Source: Bifidobacterium magnum (lineage in GTDB: Bacteria > Actinomycetota > Actinomycetes > Actinomycetales > Bifidobacteriaceae). Taken from it: 64,000 nucleotides of DNA. A program made the position numbers and the translations under genes. Positions within the stretch are counted from its first letter, which is position 1; every line of letters begins with the position of its first letter. The notes beneath the pieces were generated by a model. It saw nothing but the letters and a program-made list of their open reading frames with translations, made no database searches and had not been told where the DNA came from. The stretch spans positions 205,201 through 269,200 of the forward strand of contig NZ_JGZB01000002.1 in assembly GCF_000741255.1 (NCBI RefSeq), in the 5' to 3' direction. Below are positions 17,231 to 26,867 of the stretch, piece after piece.

Positions 17231-18362
17231 AGTGTTCAAGGTTGACGGCGGCGTTCCAGTCACGGTCCACGCCCTCACGGGCGTAGCCGCATGACAGGTT
17301 GTCGCAGACGAACACGCGGTCCGCGAGGGACAGCTTGGCTTTCACCGTCCCGCACCCGCTGCATGTTTTCGAGGATGGATACCAGCGGTCGGCCACGACA
17401 AGCGTCGCTCCGCTGTCCAGGCATTTATAGGCGAGCTGGCGGCGGAACTCTCCGAACCCCGCGTCCGAGACGGCCTTGGCGAGGTGACGGTTGCGTTTCA
17501 TGCCCGCCACGTTCAAGTCCTCGATGACGGTGGTGCCATACGTTTGGGCGATCATCGTCGTCGCACGGTTGATAGTGTCATGGCGTTGCGCGGCGGTCCT
17601 TGCCTGAACCTTTTGCACGGCCAGCGAGGCTTTCTTCCAGCGGTTCGAACCCTTGACCCGGCAGGAGAGCCGCTTGCCGGCCTTGCGCAGCTTGCGTTCG
17701 TTGCGCTTGTAGTGTTTCGGGTTGTCGATGACGGTGCCGTCCGACAGGGTGGCGAGGATCTTGACGCCAACGTCGATGCCGACCGTCCCGCCAGACGGCT
17801 TTGCCGGGGCTACCGGGTCGGGGTATTCGACGGTCAGCGACGCATACCAGCAACCCGCAGAGCAGGAGACGGTCATGCGCAACACCCTGCCGTCGCCGAC
17901 GCGCTTCCCCATGTCCTCGAAGCAGTGGACGCGGCCAATCCTAGGCAGCTTCAGCGCCTTCGGGTCTCCGTTGATGAGTCCGAAGCTGCCGGTGGTGTAC
18001 GCGAACTTCATGTGCTTGGAACGCACCCGGCACTTCGGGAACCCCATCTTCGGCCCCTCGCGCTTGCCGTGTTTCGAGTCCGACCAGTTCTTCAACGCAT
18101 TGGCGAGGCATTCGACGCCATACGAGTACGCTTCCTTCGAGTTCCCGGCCGACCACGGGGCAACATCCGCCTTCCACGAATTCCAGACGCGCCGCAGTTG
18201 CGCCTTCGACCAGCCGAACCGGCCGACACGGCCCGCGACGGCCGCTTTGACCATGCCGAGCATGAAATTGTAGGCGAACCGCGCCGCACCAGCATGGGAC
18301 AGCAACATCCGCTCCTGACTTGGCGTGGGGTCGAGCCTGACCTTGATTCCCTTAAGCGTCAT
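17097..18362 (-). CDS. tnpB: TnpB RNA-guided endonuclease (IS607-associated)
   Basis: 421 residues, typical for TnpB (about 400). The three RuvC acidic residues are present: D197 in GIDVGV, E281 in VIEDLN and D368 in VDRDWNAAVNL. The zinc ribbon has four cysteines (C334, C337 in KTCSGCGTV; C353 and C358 in VCDNLSCGY). An OrfB N-terminal helix-turn-helix region covers about 1-90. All catalytic residues are intact, so it should be an active guide-RNA-directed DNA nuclease that helps the element persist. The ATG lies inside the last codons of tnpA (11-bp overlap), implying coupled translation. The last 40 residues are basic, and their DNA doubles as part of the guide RNA. Confidence 0.93.
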   Translation of the reverse strand: MTLKGIKVRLDPTPSQERMLLSHAGAARFAYNFMLGMVKAAVAGRVGRFGWSKAQLRRVWNSWKADVAPWSAGNSKEAYSYGVECLANALKNWSDSKHGKREGPKMGFPKCRVRSKHMKFAYTTGSFGLINGDPKALKLPRIGRVHCFEDMGKRVGDGRVLRMTVSCSAGCWYASLTVEYPDPVAPAKPSGGTVGIDVGVKILATLSDGTVIDNPKHYKRNERKLRKAGKRLSCRVKGSNRWKKASLAVQKVQARTAAQRHDTINRATTMIAQTYGTTVIEDLNVAGMKRNRHLAKAVSDAGFGEFRRQLAYKCLDSGATLVVADRWYPSSKTCSGCGTVKAKLSLADRVFVCDNLSCGYAREGVDRDWNAAVNLEHYVAPSAAGDAKRARRNRKTTGPRQAGNAGPCETRTKQNAPISVQ

Positions 18363-18951
18363 GCGCCGCCTTCAACGCGGCCTCCGCCTTCCGCTTCGCG
18401 GCGCGACGACCGTACAGGCGCGCGCAGAACGACGTCAGCACTTCGGTCATGTCGCGCGCCAAGTCGTCGTCCAGTTCCGTGTCGTCCACGACGACGACGC
18501 GACGGCCTTGAGCCTTCAAGGCGGATTCGATAAGCCCGGCGTTCATGCGGGCGAGCCGGTCACGACGCTCCACGATTATCGTGCCCACGGTCGGGTCGGC
18601 CAACAGGCGGTTGAGCTTGCGCCGCTTGTCATTCATCCCCGACCCGGTTTCCATGACCACTTCGGGATGTTCGACGCCCATGCCGATGGCGAACGCCTTC
18701 AAACGGTCGGCCTGACGCCGCAAATCCGCTTTCCGGTCGGCGCAAGATACCCGCGCATAGCACACCGTCCGCGACGACCCCGAATCCGCGGGAGCCGTCG
18801 GGGCGGTTTCGTATTTCGGGTCGTAAATCATGTACGCGCCGGACGGGGAACGCTCCACCGTCACACGGTCCGGCATGGTGCCCTCGCGACACCACTTCCA
18901 CACCGTCTGCGGGTTGAAATGCTCCAACCCCGCCCAATCACGAACCTTCAT
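18352..18951 (-). CDS. tnpA: IS607-family serine recombinase TnpA
   Basis: 199 residues. The N-terminus is MerR-like, DNA-binding helix-turn-helix (VRDWAGLEHFNPQTVWKWCREG). A small serine-recombinase catalytic domain follows, with the nucleophile S69 in CYARVSCADRKADLRRQ and the IIVERRDRLARMN active-site helix. A C-terminal helix with FCARLYGRRAAKRKA ends the protein. It is the same length and order as other IS607 TnpA proteins and appears intact. The ATG at 18951 is chosen because it begins the HTH motif. It mobilises the element by GG-specific recombination. Confidence 0.93.
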   Translation of the reverse strand: MKVRDWAGLEHFNPQTVWKWCREGTMPDRVTVERSPSGAYMIYDPKYETAPTAPADSGSSRTVCYARVSCADRKADLRRQADRLKAFAIGMGVEHPEVVMETGSGMNDKRRKLNRLLADPTVGTIIVERRDRLARMNAGLIESALKAQGRRVVVVDDTELDDDLARDMTEVLTSFCARLYGRRAAKRKAEAALKAAHDA

Positions 18952-19007
18952 GCAATAGAGGATACCATAAGAAAACAGCAGAAAACAAATCACAAAGTCA
19001 GCCGGTT

Positions 19008-19337
19008 ACAGCCCCCTACCCGCGGCAACGCCAGTGTCACCATTATAAAAGAAAAGGGTGTGTCGGGACAATGATGGACATATGATAATCGGCGCAATTC
19101 CGCGGATCCTGCACATATTCCACGCAAGATCTCCACAAGGGGCGCCGCAAGGTTCCGCTTCCGCAATCCACACCCCCGTCTCATATCGTCTTGCAGTTCT
19201 GGACAACGCGTATCCGCACGGAACCGAACATGAAGCATGTGCGGTGAGCCTGTGGCGAATGGGACTGTTCGGACACGCGCTATGGTTGCACAGTGGCGGC
19301 GGGCAGTCCCGCCCGCGCCCATAGGAAAGAAGTGCTC
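19008..19337. other. Intergenic region without recognisable gene
   Basis: Lies between the IS607 left end and the aldo/keto reductase gene. No conserved reading frame or hairpin terminator was seen. The sequence joining 17053 to 19008 would be the uninterrupted original spacer. Confidence 0.5.
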
Positions 19338-20219
19338 ATGCAATATGTCACCACAAGCAACGGCGTAAAAATTCCTCAATTGGGGTATGGCGTCTTCCTC
19401 ATGACCAGCAAGGATGTCCACGAACACCTTCCCCAGGCCCTCGAGCTGGGCTACCGCCATATCGACACGGCCAACGCGTATTTCAACGAGGTCGCGGTAG
19501 GGGAGGAAATCCGCAACAGCGGCATCCCGCGCGAAGAAATCTTCCTCACCACCAAACTCTTCCCGGCAAGCTATGGCAAAGACGTGTGCATGCACGACAT
19601 CGACGCGTCGCTCAAGCGTCTGGACACCGACTATGTGGACCTGCTGTTCCTGCACCATCCCTACGGCGAATATCTTCAAGCGTGGCCCATCCTTGAACAG
19701 GCGCTCGCCGAAGGCAAGACGCGCACGATCGGCCTGTCCAATTTCCCGCTCGACAAAATCGGGCAGATCGCCAACAACGCCACCGTCTTCCCGCAGGTCA
19801 TGCAGGTGGAAATGAACCCGCGCCACAACCGCCACGAACTCAAGGCGGCGCTCGCCGGCCATGATGTGGCGTTCGAAGGCTGGTATCCGCTGGGACATGG
19901 CGATCCGGAACTGCTGCACATGCCCGTATTCGAGGAACTCGCCGCAAAATACGGCAAGTCGACCGCGCAGATCATCGAGCGCTGGCACATGCAGGAAGGC
20001 AACATCATTTTCCCGAAGACCATGTCGGTCGAGCATATGAAAGCCAACATGGACATTTTCGACTTCGCGTTGACGGACGAAGAAATGGCGCGCATCGACG
20101 CGATTCCGCAAAAGCCGTACTACACGGTGCCCGACGAACCGCCCGAGTTCTTCATGGCGCGCTACGACTATTCCACGCAGGTGCGTCCCTTTACGAACAC
20201 GGCGTTGAAAAAGGACTGA
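19338..20219 (+). CDS. Aldo/keto reductase
   Basis: This 293-residue NADPH-dependent AKR has the full tetrad: D43 and Y48 in [13 protein letters not shown]73 in FLTTKLF and the histidine in FLHHPYGE (about 105-106). The NADP-binding half shows [13 protein letters not shown] and the C-terminal [15 protein letters not shown] segment of prokaryotic AKR5-like 2,5-diketo-D-gluconate reductases. It reduces aldehydes or ketones; the substrate is unknown. RBS AGGAAAGAAG lies before the ATG. It stands alone and is not obviously in an operon with asnS. Confidence 0.92.
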   Translation: MQYVTTSNGVKIPQLGYGVFLMTSKDVHEHLPQALELGYRHIDTANAYFNEVAVGEEIRNSGIPREEIFLTTKLFPASYGKDVCMHDIDASLKRLDTDYVDLLFLHHPYGEYLQAWPILEQALAEGKTRTIGLSNFPLDKIGQIANNATVFPQVMQVEMNPRHNRHELKAALAGHDVAFEGWYPLGHGDPELLHMPVFEELAAKYGKSTAQIIERWHMQEGNIIFPKTMSVEHMKANMDIFDFALTDEEMARIDAIPQKPYYTVPDEPPEFFMARYDYSTQVRPFTNTALKKD

Positions 20220-20292
20220 ACCGAACGCCAGGTTGTATGATGTAGGTCGTGAGTCGACCGACTACTCATTGATGTACGTTAGGAGCATTTCC

Positions 20293-21696
20293 ATGGAGCG
20301 CACGCATATTGCGCAACTTTTTGCCAACAGTCAGGAACTGGGCGGCCAAACCGTGACCGTGGCCGGATGGGTCCGTTCCATCCGCAACATGAAGAATTTC
20401 GGCTTCGTCATTCTCAACGACGGCAGCTGCTTTAACGATCTTCAGGTAGTGATGAACCGCGAAACGCTCGCCAACTACGACGAGATCGCCTCGCAGAACA
20501 CGGGCGCCTCGCTCAAGGTGACGGGCACGCTCAAGCTCACTCCGGAAGCGAAGCAGCCGTTCGAAATCGCCGCCGAATCCATTGAAGTGCTTGGCAAATC
20601 CACGCCGGACTACCCGCTGCAGAAGAAGCGCGCCACGCCTGAATTCCTGCGCACGATCCAGCACATCCGCCCGCGCACGAACCTGTTCCGCGCCGTGTTC
20701 CGCATCCGCTCCGTGGCCGCCATGGCCATCCACGAGTTCTTCCAGTCCCGCGGCTTCGTGTATGTCAATACGCCGATCATCACCACGAGCGACGCCGAGG
20801 GCGCCGGCGAAATGTTCCGCGTCACCACGCTCGACATGGCCAACCCGCCGCTGACCGAGGACGGCGCCATCGACTGGAGCAAGGACTTCTTCGGCAAGCC
20901 CGCCAGCCTGACCGTTTCCGGACAGCTCAACGCCGAAAACTTCGCGATGGCGTTCGGCGACGTCTACACCTTCGGCCCGACCTTCCGCGCCGAGGACTCC
21001 AACACGAAGCGTCACGCCGCGGAATTCTGGATGATCGAACCGGAAATGGCGTTCGCCGATCTCGAAGACGACATGGAAATGGCCGAGGCCATGCTCAAGT
21101 ACGTGATCAACACGGTGCTCGAGAAGTGCCCCGACGAGCTCAACATGCTCAACCGTTTTGTGGACAAGGGCCTGCTTGAGCGCCTGCACCACGTGGCGTC
21201 CTCCGATTTTGCGCGCGTCACCTACACGGACGCCATCAAGATCCTCGAAAAGGCCGTGGAAGACGGTCACAAGTTCGAGTACCCCGTCAAGTGGGGCATC
21301 GACCTGCAGACCGAACACGAGCGTTACCTGACGGAACAGCATTTCGGACGCCCGACCTTCGTGACCGACTATCCGGCCGGCATCAAGGCGTTCTACATGC
21401 GCATGAATGAGGACGGCAAGACCGTCGCCGCCGTCGACTGCCTGGTGCCCGGCATCGGCGAGATCATCGGCGGCTCCCAGCGTGAGGAACGTCTCGACGT
21501 GCTCGAGGAGCGCATCGACCAGTTGGGAATGGACAAGGACCAGTACCGTTACTACTGTGATCTGCGCCGTTACGGTACCGTCGAGCACGCCGGCTTCGGC
21601 CTCGGATTCGAACGTCTCGTCATGTACTTGACGGGCGTCGACAACATCCGCGACGTGCTGCCGCACCCGCGTACCGTCGGCCACGCCGAGTTCTGA
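20293..21696 (+). CDS. asnS: Asparaginyl-tRNA synthetase
   Basis: This 467-residue class IIb aaRS charges tRNA-Asn. The OB-fold anticodon-binding domain occupies about 1-110 ([19 protein letters not shown]). Motif 2 is seen in [21 protein letters not shown] and motif 3 in [22 protein letters not shown]. The long [11 protein letters not shown] insert and NTKRH motif favour AsnRS over AspRS. The length equals the family norm. RBS TTAGGAG precedes the ATG. A short GGTCG-TGAGT-CGACC hairpin lies in the leader. Confidence 0.95.
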   Translation: MERTHIAQLFANSQELGGQTVTVAGWVRSIRNMKNFGFVILNDGSCFNDLQVVMNRETLANYDEIASQNTGASLKVTGTLKLTPEAKQPFEIAAESIEVLGKSTPDYPLQKKRATPEFLRTIQHIRPRTNLFRAVFRIRSVAAMAIHEFFQSRGFVYVNTPIITTSDAEGAGEMFRVTTLDMANPPLTEDGAIDWSKDFFGKPASLTVSGQLNAENFAMAFGDVYTFGPTFRAEDSNTKRHAAEFWMIEPEMAFADLEDDMEMAEAMLKYVINTVLEKCPDELNMLNRFVDKGLLERLHHVASSDFARVTYTDAIKILEKAVEDGHKFEYPVKWGIDLQTEHERYLTEQHFGRPTFVTDYPAGIKAFYMRMNEDGKTVAAVDCLVPGIGEIIGGSQREERLDVLEERIDQLGMDKDQYRYYCDLRRYGTVEHAGFGLGFERLVMYLTGVDNIRDVLPHPRTVGHAEF

Positions 21697-21723
21697 TCTT
21701 CGGCCAATACCGCTGCTTATAAG

Positions 21724-21760
21724 AAAGGCGCTCGCAATCGTATTGCGGGCGCCTTTTTTG
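21724..21760 (+). terminator. Rho-independent terminator of asnS
   Basis: AAAGGCGCTCGCAAT pairs with ATTGCGGGCGCCTTT and is followed by a T-run, between convergent genes. Confidence 0.85.
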
Positions 21761-21795
21761 TATAAATTTTCTAGTAGGGATCGTTCCGTCTTGCG

Positions 21796-22653
21796 TTACT
21801 TTTCGAACGCGTTGATCGCGTGATGGACGATGAAACTGCGAATGATCAAGCCGATGATCAGGATGACGAGCATCGGGATCCAGAACAGCGACGTGCGCAA
21901 CGTCGGCAGGTAATAGAACGCGGCGGCCGTCAGCACGCCCAGCGCGATCGAGAAGTGGGAGAGATTGGCGTCCCAGTCGCTGTAGTTCTTTTCACGTACC
22001 GAACGGTAGTCGGGGATGCCGTTGATTTCGTCATGCTTGCGCAATTCGTAAATGTTCATGCTGCGCAACGACATGAAATTGTAGACTTTCACATTCACGC
22101 GGCCGTACCAGACGCTCGAGTACACGAGCCCCCACACACCCGCCGTGAGTGCAAGCTGGGACAGTCCCGTATTGAGCGCGGACGGCCACACATGGTTCGT
22201 GAACAGCGCGATCAACACGTGCACAAGCACGATCAGCGCCACGCATCCGATGATCCATGCGAGGTGCTCGCGGCCCACCGCCCGCCGTTCCTCTTGGGAA
22301 TAGCGGAAATTCATGCGCGGATACGCCTCGTGGTAATCGCGGTTGTCTTCCACCTCGTTGCGCAGCATGGTGATGCCGATAATGAGCGTGACAATGAACA
22401 CAAGAAACGATTCGGGATGCGTCTGGTTCGACGAGAACGAGATGAGCTCGTGCGACTCGTGCTTGATCACGTCGTCGATCCATTCGATGACCTTGTCGAT
22501 ATCCTCGGCCTTGTGCTGGGGCAACAGCGTGCCCAATGTGGACAGCGAGACGCCCAGCATGATCAGTCCCACGCCGTCCGCAAGTTTCCTGGCGTGCCTG
22601 CGCACATGCCATTCATATCCGCGGCGCGTTTCTTCATCTTCTGCTTTGCTCAT
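21796..22653 (-). CDS. Six-helix membrane protein of unknown function
   Basis: 285 residues with six hydrophobic helices: about 23-45, 88-105, 130-152, 165-185, 228-248 and 253-273. The N-terminal and central parts are hydrophilic and rich in charged residues and histidine. No catalytic motif or known family was recognised. RBS GGAAAGGA precedes the ATG. It is monocistronic and divergent from pcrA. Confidence 0.6.
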   Translation of the reverse strand: MSKAEDEETRRGYEWHVRRHARKLADGVGLIMLGVSLSTLGTLLPQHKAEDIDKVIEWIDDVIKHESHELISFSSNQTHPESFLVFIVTLIIGITMLRNEVEDNRDYHEAYPRMNFRYSQEERRAVGREHLAWIIGCVALIVLVHVLIALFTNHVWPSALNTGLSQLALTAGVWGLVYSSVWYGRVNVKVYNFMSLRSMNIYELRKHDEINGIPDYRSVREKNYSDWDANLSHFSIALGVLTAAAFYYLPTLRTSLFWIPMLVILIIGLIIRSFIVHHAINAFEK

Positions 22654-22822
22654 GATTGTTCCTTTCCGTCTCGATCATACGGAACGCGGGCCGACAGGGT
22701 CGGCGTAATGGCTCAACGCGTATTTCCTTTCTTTTCCCGATGCGACAAGCCCGGCTCCCGCCGATTGGACGTGGAGAGTAAACTTCTTCGAGTTGTTACT
22801 TCCGCCGGAAAGGACCCAAACC

Positions 22823-25489
22823 GTGCAGCAGAGTGGACTCATCGCCCGCAGCCCCCAGGAACTCGTGGGCGACCTCAACGAACAGCAAGCGCAAGCCGTG
22901 CAATACGAAGGCCCGGCGTTGCTGATCGGCGCAGGCGCAGGCTCGGGCAAAACACGAGTGCTCACACGCCGCATCGCATGGATCCTCAGCCAATTCGGCG
23001 CATGGCCCAGCCAAATCCTGGCCATCACCTTCACGAACAAAGCCGCCGCCGAAATGCGTGAACGCCTCGAAACGCTGATCGGTCCCGAAGCGCAACACAT
23101 GTGGGTCTCGACCTTCCACTCCGCCTGCGTGCGTATCCTGCGCCGCGACGGCGCCGCCATCGGACTGCAAAACGGGTTCTCCATCTACGACACCGCCGAC
23201 TGCGAACGCCTCATCAAACTCATCGGCGCTGACTTCAACGTGGACACGAAACGCTACTCGTCACGCTCCATCCTGTCGCGCATCAGCGACTACAAAAACT
23301 CGCTGATCGACTGGAAAACGCAGCTCGCCACCTACGCGCCCGACTTCAAACCCGGCTCACGCAACTACCGGTTCGGCCGCATCGGCAACATTGAAGAGCT
23401 CTACGCCGTGTTCTACGCCGAATACCAGCACCGTCTGGCGCTCGCCAACGCCGTGGATTTCGACGATTTGATCTGCCGTACCGTGGAATTGTTGCGTACG
23501 CAGCCGCAAGTGGCGCAGTACTACCATCACAAGTTCCGCTATATTCTCGTCGACGAGTACCAGGACACCAACCACGCGCAGTATGTGCTGATCCGCGAAC
23601 TGGCCGGAGTAGACCGGCAGGATGGGGAAGCGGCACAAACGGAGCCTCCCGCGTCGATCACCGTGGTGGGCGACTCCGACCAGTCCATTTATGCGTTCCG
23701 TGGCGCCGACATTCGCAACATCCAGGACTTCGAGCAGGATTTTCCGCAGGCGCGCACGATCATGCTTGAGCAGAACTACCGTTCCACCCAGACGATTCTG
23801 GACGCCGCGAACGCCGTGATCGCCCACAATACGGGGCGCAAGCCGAAGAAACTGTGGACGGCCGCCGGCAAGGGCGCCGCCATCACGGGATACGCCGCCG
23901 ACAACGCCCAGTTGGAAGCCAACTGGATCGCTGAAGAAATGCTGCGGTTGCATGTGCAGGAGGGCGTGCCTTACAGCGACATGGCCATCATGTACCGCGC
24001 CAACGCGCAGTCGCGAGCGCTCGAGGAGGCGCTTATCAAGGCGGCCGTTCCGTACCAGCTCGTGGGCGGCACCAAATTCTATGAGCGCCGGGAAATCAAG
24101 GACGCGCTCGCGTACTTGCGTGCGCTCGCCAATCCGGCCGACGATGTAAACATGCGCCGTATTCTCAACGTGCCCAAACGCGGCTTGGGTCCGCGCGCGG
24201 AATTGCTTGTCACGTTGTACGCGCAGGAACATGGCGTGCCGTTCTGGCAGGGCATCGCCAATTTGGAACAGCTTGAAGGGCTTACCACGCGCACGGCCAA
24301 TCCGCTGCGCAAATTCCGCGACCTTATGCAGTCGCTGGTTTCGTTCGCACAGCAGCACCGCAACCAGCCGTCCCAGATTGTGGCGCAGGTGCTCAATGAA
24401 AGCGGACTGCTGGACGAGCTGAAGGATTCGAAGGATCCGCAGGACGCTTCGCGCATCGACAATTTGGCGCAGTTGCAGTCCGTGGCCGCAGAATTCGAGC
24501 AGACCACTCCCGACGCCACGCTGGAAAGTTTCCTCGAGACGACGGCGCTGGTTGCGGATTCCGACCAGCTTCCGGGTGAAGGCGAGGATTCGGGCAAGGT
24601 CACGTTGATGACGCTGCACACGGCCAAGGGCCTGGAATATCCGATTGTCTTCCTTACGGGCATGGAGCAGGGCACGTTCCCGCATGCGCGCGCGATGGAA
24701 GACGAGGACGAGTTGAGCGAGGAGCGCCGTCTGGCGTACGTGGGCATTACGCGAGCCAAGCGGCACCTGTATGTGACACGCGCCGCCGTGCGCACGCAAT
24801 GGGGGCAGGCCAACGAGATGATGCCGAGCCAGTTCCTTGACGAGATTCCGGACGAACTTATTGAATGGAAGCGCAAGGAGGCGGGCGCCGAACGCATGCG
24901 CGGCGGCTGGTTTAAGGACAACGACGAGTTCGGCGGCTGGGAAGACGAGGACACGTTTGAAGGGTTCTCGTTCGCGGGAGGCAAGCGGTACGGTTCCGCG
25001 GCTTCCCATGAATCGTCGCGCAGGTCGTCGTCCTCGTACGGGTCGTCCTCTTATGGATCATCTTCGTATGGCTCCTCGCGCGGCGGCTCGGAAGGGCGTT
25101 CCTACGGTTCTGGGGCGTCGCATTCCGGATCGGGACGTTCGGGGCATTCGTCCTACCAGTGGAACCGGCGTTACGGTAGCGACTTGAGCTCCAACCGCAC
25201 GTCACTGTACCGTTCACACGGCTCCCATGACCGTTCCGGAGCGGTAACCACGAGGAAAATGGACCCCCAGTCCCAGTCCCATGTCAAGCCCGCTTCGCAC
25301 GCCACGGGCGACAACCATTTGAACGTGGCTGATTTTCATGTGGGAGACATGGTCAGCCATGACAAATTCGGCTTGGGCAAGGTCACCGCGGTGGAGGACA
25401 AGGGCCGCAATTCGGTGCTGACCGTCAATTTCGGTTCGGGCGGCGTCAAGCGGTTGCTGTTGCGCATGGCCCCGATTGAAAAACTGTGA
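22823..25489 (+). CDS. pcrA: ATP-dependent DNA helicase UvrD/PcrA (superfamily 1)
   Basis: 888 residues from the GTG at 22823, preferred over an upstream TTG because AAAGGA lies 9 bp before it. Motif I is GAGAGSGKT (about 36-44), motif II YILVDEYQDTNHAQY, motif III VVGDSDQSIYAFRGAD, motif IV EQNYRST and motif VI AYVGITRAKRHLYVT. It unwinds DNA 3'-5' in repair and replication restart. After the helicase core, about residues 700-810 form a Ser/Gly/Tyr-rich low-complexity linker with repeated GSSSYGSSSYG. A Tudor-like PcrA C-terminal domain follows (VGDMVSHDKFGLGKVTAVE), the RNA-polymerase-interacting part. Confidence 0.93.
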   Translation: MQQSGLIARSPQELVGDLNEQQAQAVQYEGPALLIGAGAGSGKTRVLTRRIAWILSQFGAWPSQILAITFTNKAAAEMRERLETLIGPEAQHMWVSTFHSACVRILRRDGAAIGLQNGFSIYDTADCERLIKLIGADFNVDTKRYSSRSILSRISDYKNSLIDWKTQLATYAPDFKPGSRNYRFGRIGNIEELYAVFYAEYQHRLALANAVDFDDLICRTVELLRTQPQVAQYYHHKFRYILVDEYQDTNHAQYVLIRELAGVDRQDGEAAQTEPPASITVVGDSDQSIYAFRGADIRNIQDFEQDFPQARTIMLEQNYRSTQTILDAANAVIAHNTGRKPKKLWTAAGKGAAITGYAADNAQLEANWIAEEMLRLHVQEGVPYSDMAIMYRANAQSRALEEALIKAAVPYQLVGGTKFYERREIKDALAYLRALANPADDVNMRRILNVPKRGLGPRAELLVTLYAQEHGVPFWQGIANLEQLEGLTTRTANPLRKFRDLMQSLVSFAQQHRNQPSQIVAQVLNESGLLDELKDSKDPQDASRIDNLAQLQSVAAEFEQTTPDATLESFLETTALVADSDQLPGEGEDSGKVTLMTLHTAKGLEYPIVFLTGMEQGTFPHARAMEDEDELSEERRLAYVGITRAKRHLYVTRAAVRTQWGQANEMMPSQFLDEIPDELIEWKRKEAGAERMRGGWFKDNDEFGGWEDEDTFEGFSFAGGKRYGSAASHESSRRSSSSYGSSSYGSSSYGSSRGGSEGRSYGSGASHSGSGRSGHSSYQWNRRYGSDLSSNRTSLYRSHGSHDRSGAVTTRKMDPQSQSHVKPASHATGDNHLNVADFHVGDMVSHDKFGLGKVTAVEDKGRNSVLTVNFGSGGVKRLLLRMAPIEKL

Positions 25490-25722
25490 GCCGGCGAGGC
25501 ACGCAACCGCGGAAAAATTCCATGCGTTAGTGTAGCATTGCCGATTGGTGTTTGCGTGAGCAGGCATCGTCTGGAGTCATAGCCCATCAGTGGGTCGGCG
25601 GCAACGCATGTTGACCGTTCGCGCTTGGCGCGAAGAAGCACTGGAGAGGCTGACTCAACGTGGTTCCGTTCGCGGGATCGCGTTCCGTTCAGACAACGAC
25701 AGAACAAACAAAGGATATATTC

Positions 25723-26349
25723 ATGACGAACGTTCAGCGTTCTCGCCGTCAGGTGCGCCTTTCGCGCTCCCTGGGCATTGCTCTGACCCCGAAGGCTCAG
25801 CGCATTTTTGAAAAGCGTCCGTATGCTCCTGGCGAGCACGGCCGCACCCGTCGCCGCACTGAATCCGATTACGCAGTGCGTCTGCGCGAGAAGCAGCGTC
25901 TTCGCGCTCAGTATGGCATCTCCGAGAAGCAGCTGCGCGCCGCCTACGAAAAGGGCACGCACACGGCTGGCCAGACCGGCAACGCCATGCTTACCGATCT
26001 TGAGACCCGTCTTGACGCCCTGGTCCTGCGTGCAGGCATCGCCCGCACCACCGCCCAGGCCCGCCAGTTCGTGGTACACCGCCACATCCTCGTCGATGGC
26101 AACATTGTGGATCGTCCGTCCTACCGCGTGAAGCCGGGACAGACCATTCAGGTCAAGCCGAAGAGCCAGACCATGGTTCCTTTCCAGATTGCCGCCGAAG
26201 GCACGCACCGCGATGTGCTGCCGCCGGTCCCGGGCTACCTGGACGTGAACCTGGCTTCCCTGAAGGCCACCCTGACCCGCAAGCCTGAAGCCGAGGAAAT
26301 CCCGGTACAGGTGAACATCCAGTACGTGGTCGAATTCTACGCCCGCTGA
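25723..26349 (+). CDS. rpsD: 30S ribosomal protein S4
   Basis: 208 residues, the usual length. The N-terminal domain (RRQVRLSRSLGIAL..., EKRPYAPGEHGRTRR) lacks the four zinc-binding cysteines and so is the C-minus form. The S4 RNA-binding domain is in LETRLDALVLRAGIARTTAQARQFVVHRHILVDG. It is a primary 16S-binding protein and in many bacteria a translational autoregulator. Codon use is highly biased. About 230 bp of upstream sequence (25490-25722) has no reading frame and could hold a regulatory leader; I saw only small hairpins there. The ATG is preceded by AAAGGA. Confidence 0.96.
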   Translation: MTNVQRSRRQVRLSRSLGIALTPKAQRIFEKRPYAPGEHGRTRRRTESDYAVRLREKQRLRAQYGISEKQLRAAYEKGTHTAGQTGNAMLTDLETRLDALVLRAGIARTTAQARQFVVHRHILVDGNIVDRPSYRVKPGQTIQVKPKSQTMVPFQIAAEGTHRDVLPPVPGYLDVNLASLKATLTRKPEAEEIPVQVNIQYVVEFYAR

Positions 26350-26399
26350 TCTGGATCTACTTTCTGTAAAGATTTACAGTTTAGGACATACATACAGCA

Positions 26400-26430
26400 A
26401 AAGACCCGCGAATTGTTCGCGGGCCTTTTG
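26400..26430 (+). terminator. Terminator of rpsD
   Basis: The stem CCCGCGAA-TTG-TTCGCGGG sits between an A-rich run and CTTTT, between convergent genes, so it is possibly bidirectional. Confidence 0.8.
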
Positions 26431-26462
26431 TTATATGGAGACTTGAATGGGACCGGCGGCGC

Positions 26463-26828
26463 TCACACGTCCATGAGTCCGCTGACAAGGCCCGACACGA
26501 TCGACATGATCAGCGAGCCGAGCACGGCCCACCAGAATCCGCCGATGGTCACGCCCATGCCGAAGAGGGTGAAGGCGAGCCAGGAAGCCAACTCCATGAA
26601 CAGCCAGTTGATGACCAGGGCGATCAGGCCGAAACTCAGGATGGACAGCGGCAACGCCAGAATTTGCACGATGGGTTTGAGCGACGCGTTCAGCAGCGCC
26701 ATGAAAAGCGCGAAGATCGCGATTCCCAAGGCGGGAGGATCCCCGATGGCGTGCATGCCGGGCAGCAGCACGACCATGACGGCGGCCGCAATCGTCAAAA
26801 TAACCCAGCGAAGAAAAAAGTTTACCAT
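26463..26828 (-). CDS. Phage-holin family 4 superfamily membrane protein
   Basis: 121 residues with four hydrophobic helices and the motifs LPGMHAIGDPPALGIAIFALFMALLNASLKPIVQ and LALPLSILSFGLIALVINWLFMELAS. These fit the PF04020 'mycobacterial 4 TMS phage holin' family, a common chromosomal protein not tied to prophages. It sits between rpsD and a divergent phosphatase gene. Confidence 0.85.
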   Translation of the reverse strand: MVNFFLRWVILTIAAAVMVVLLPGMHAIGDPPALGIAIFALFMALLNASLKPIVQILALPLSILSFGLIALVINWLFMELASWLAFTLFGMGVTIGGFWWAVLGSLIMSIVSGLVSGLMDV

Positions 26829-26867
26829 ACGTATGATTATGCCAGTTCGCGTGCAATAATCGAAACT

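Larger units (their letters stand above)
17054..19007 (-). mobile_element. Complete IS607-type insertion sequence (tnpA + tnpB)
   Basis: A serine-recombinase tnpA and a tnpB overlap by 11 bp in the IS607 order. The unit is bracketed by the 7-bp direct repeat GCCGGTT (17054-17060 and 19001-19007). IS607 recombinases act at a GG dinucleotide inside a short core and leave no longer target duplication, which fits. The element is about 1.95 kb and lies in the upstream region of the interrupted SLH gene, about 100 bp from its start. Confidence 0.8.

Noticed and set aside
26463..26828. Holin-family gene as evidence of a prophage
   Set aside because: PF04020-type proteins are ordinary chromosomal membrane proteins in actinobacteria, and the neighbours are core genes.
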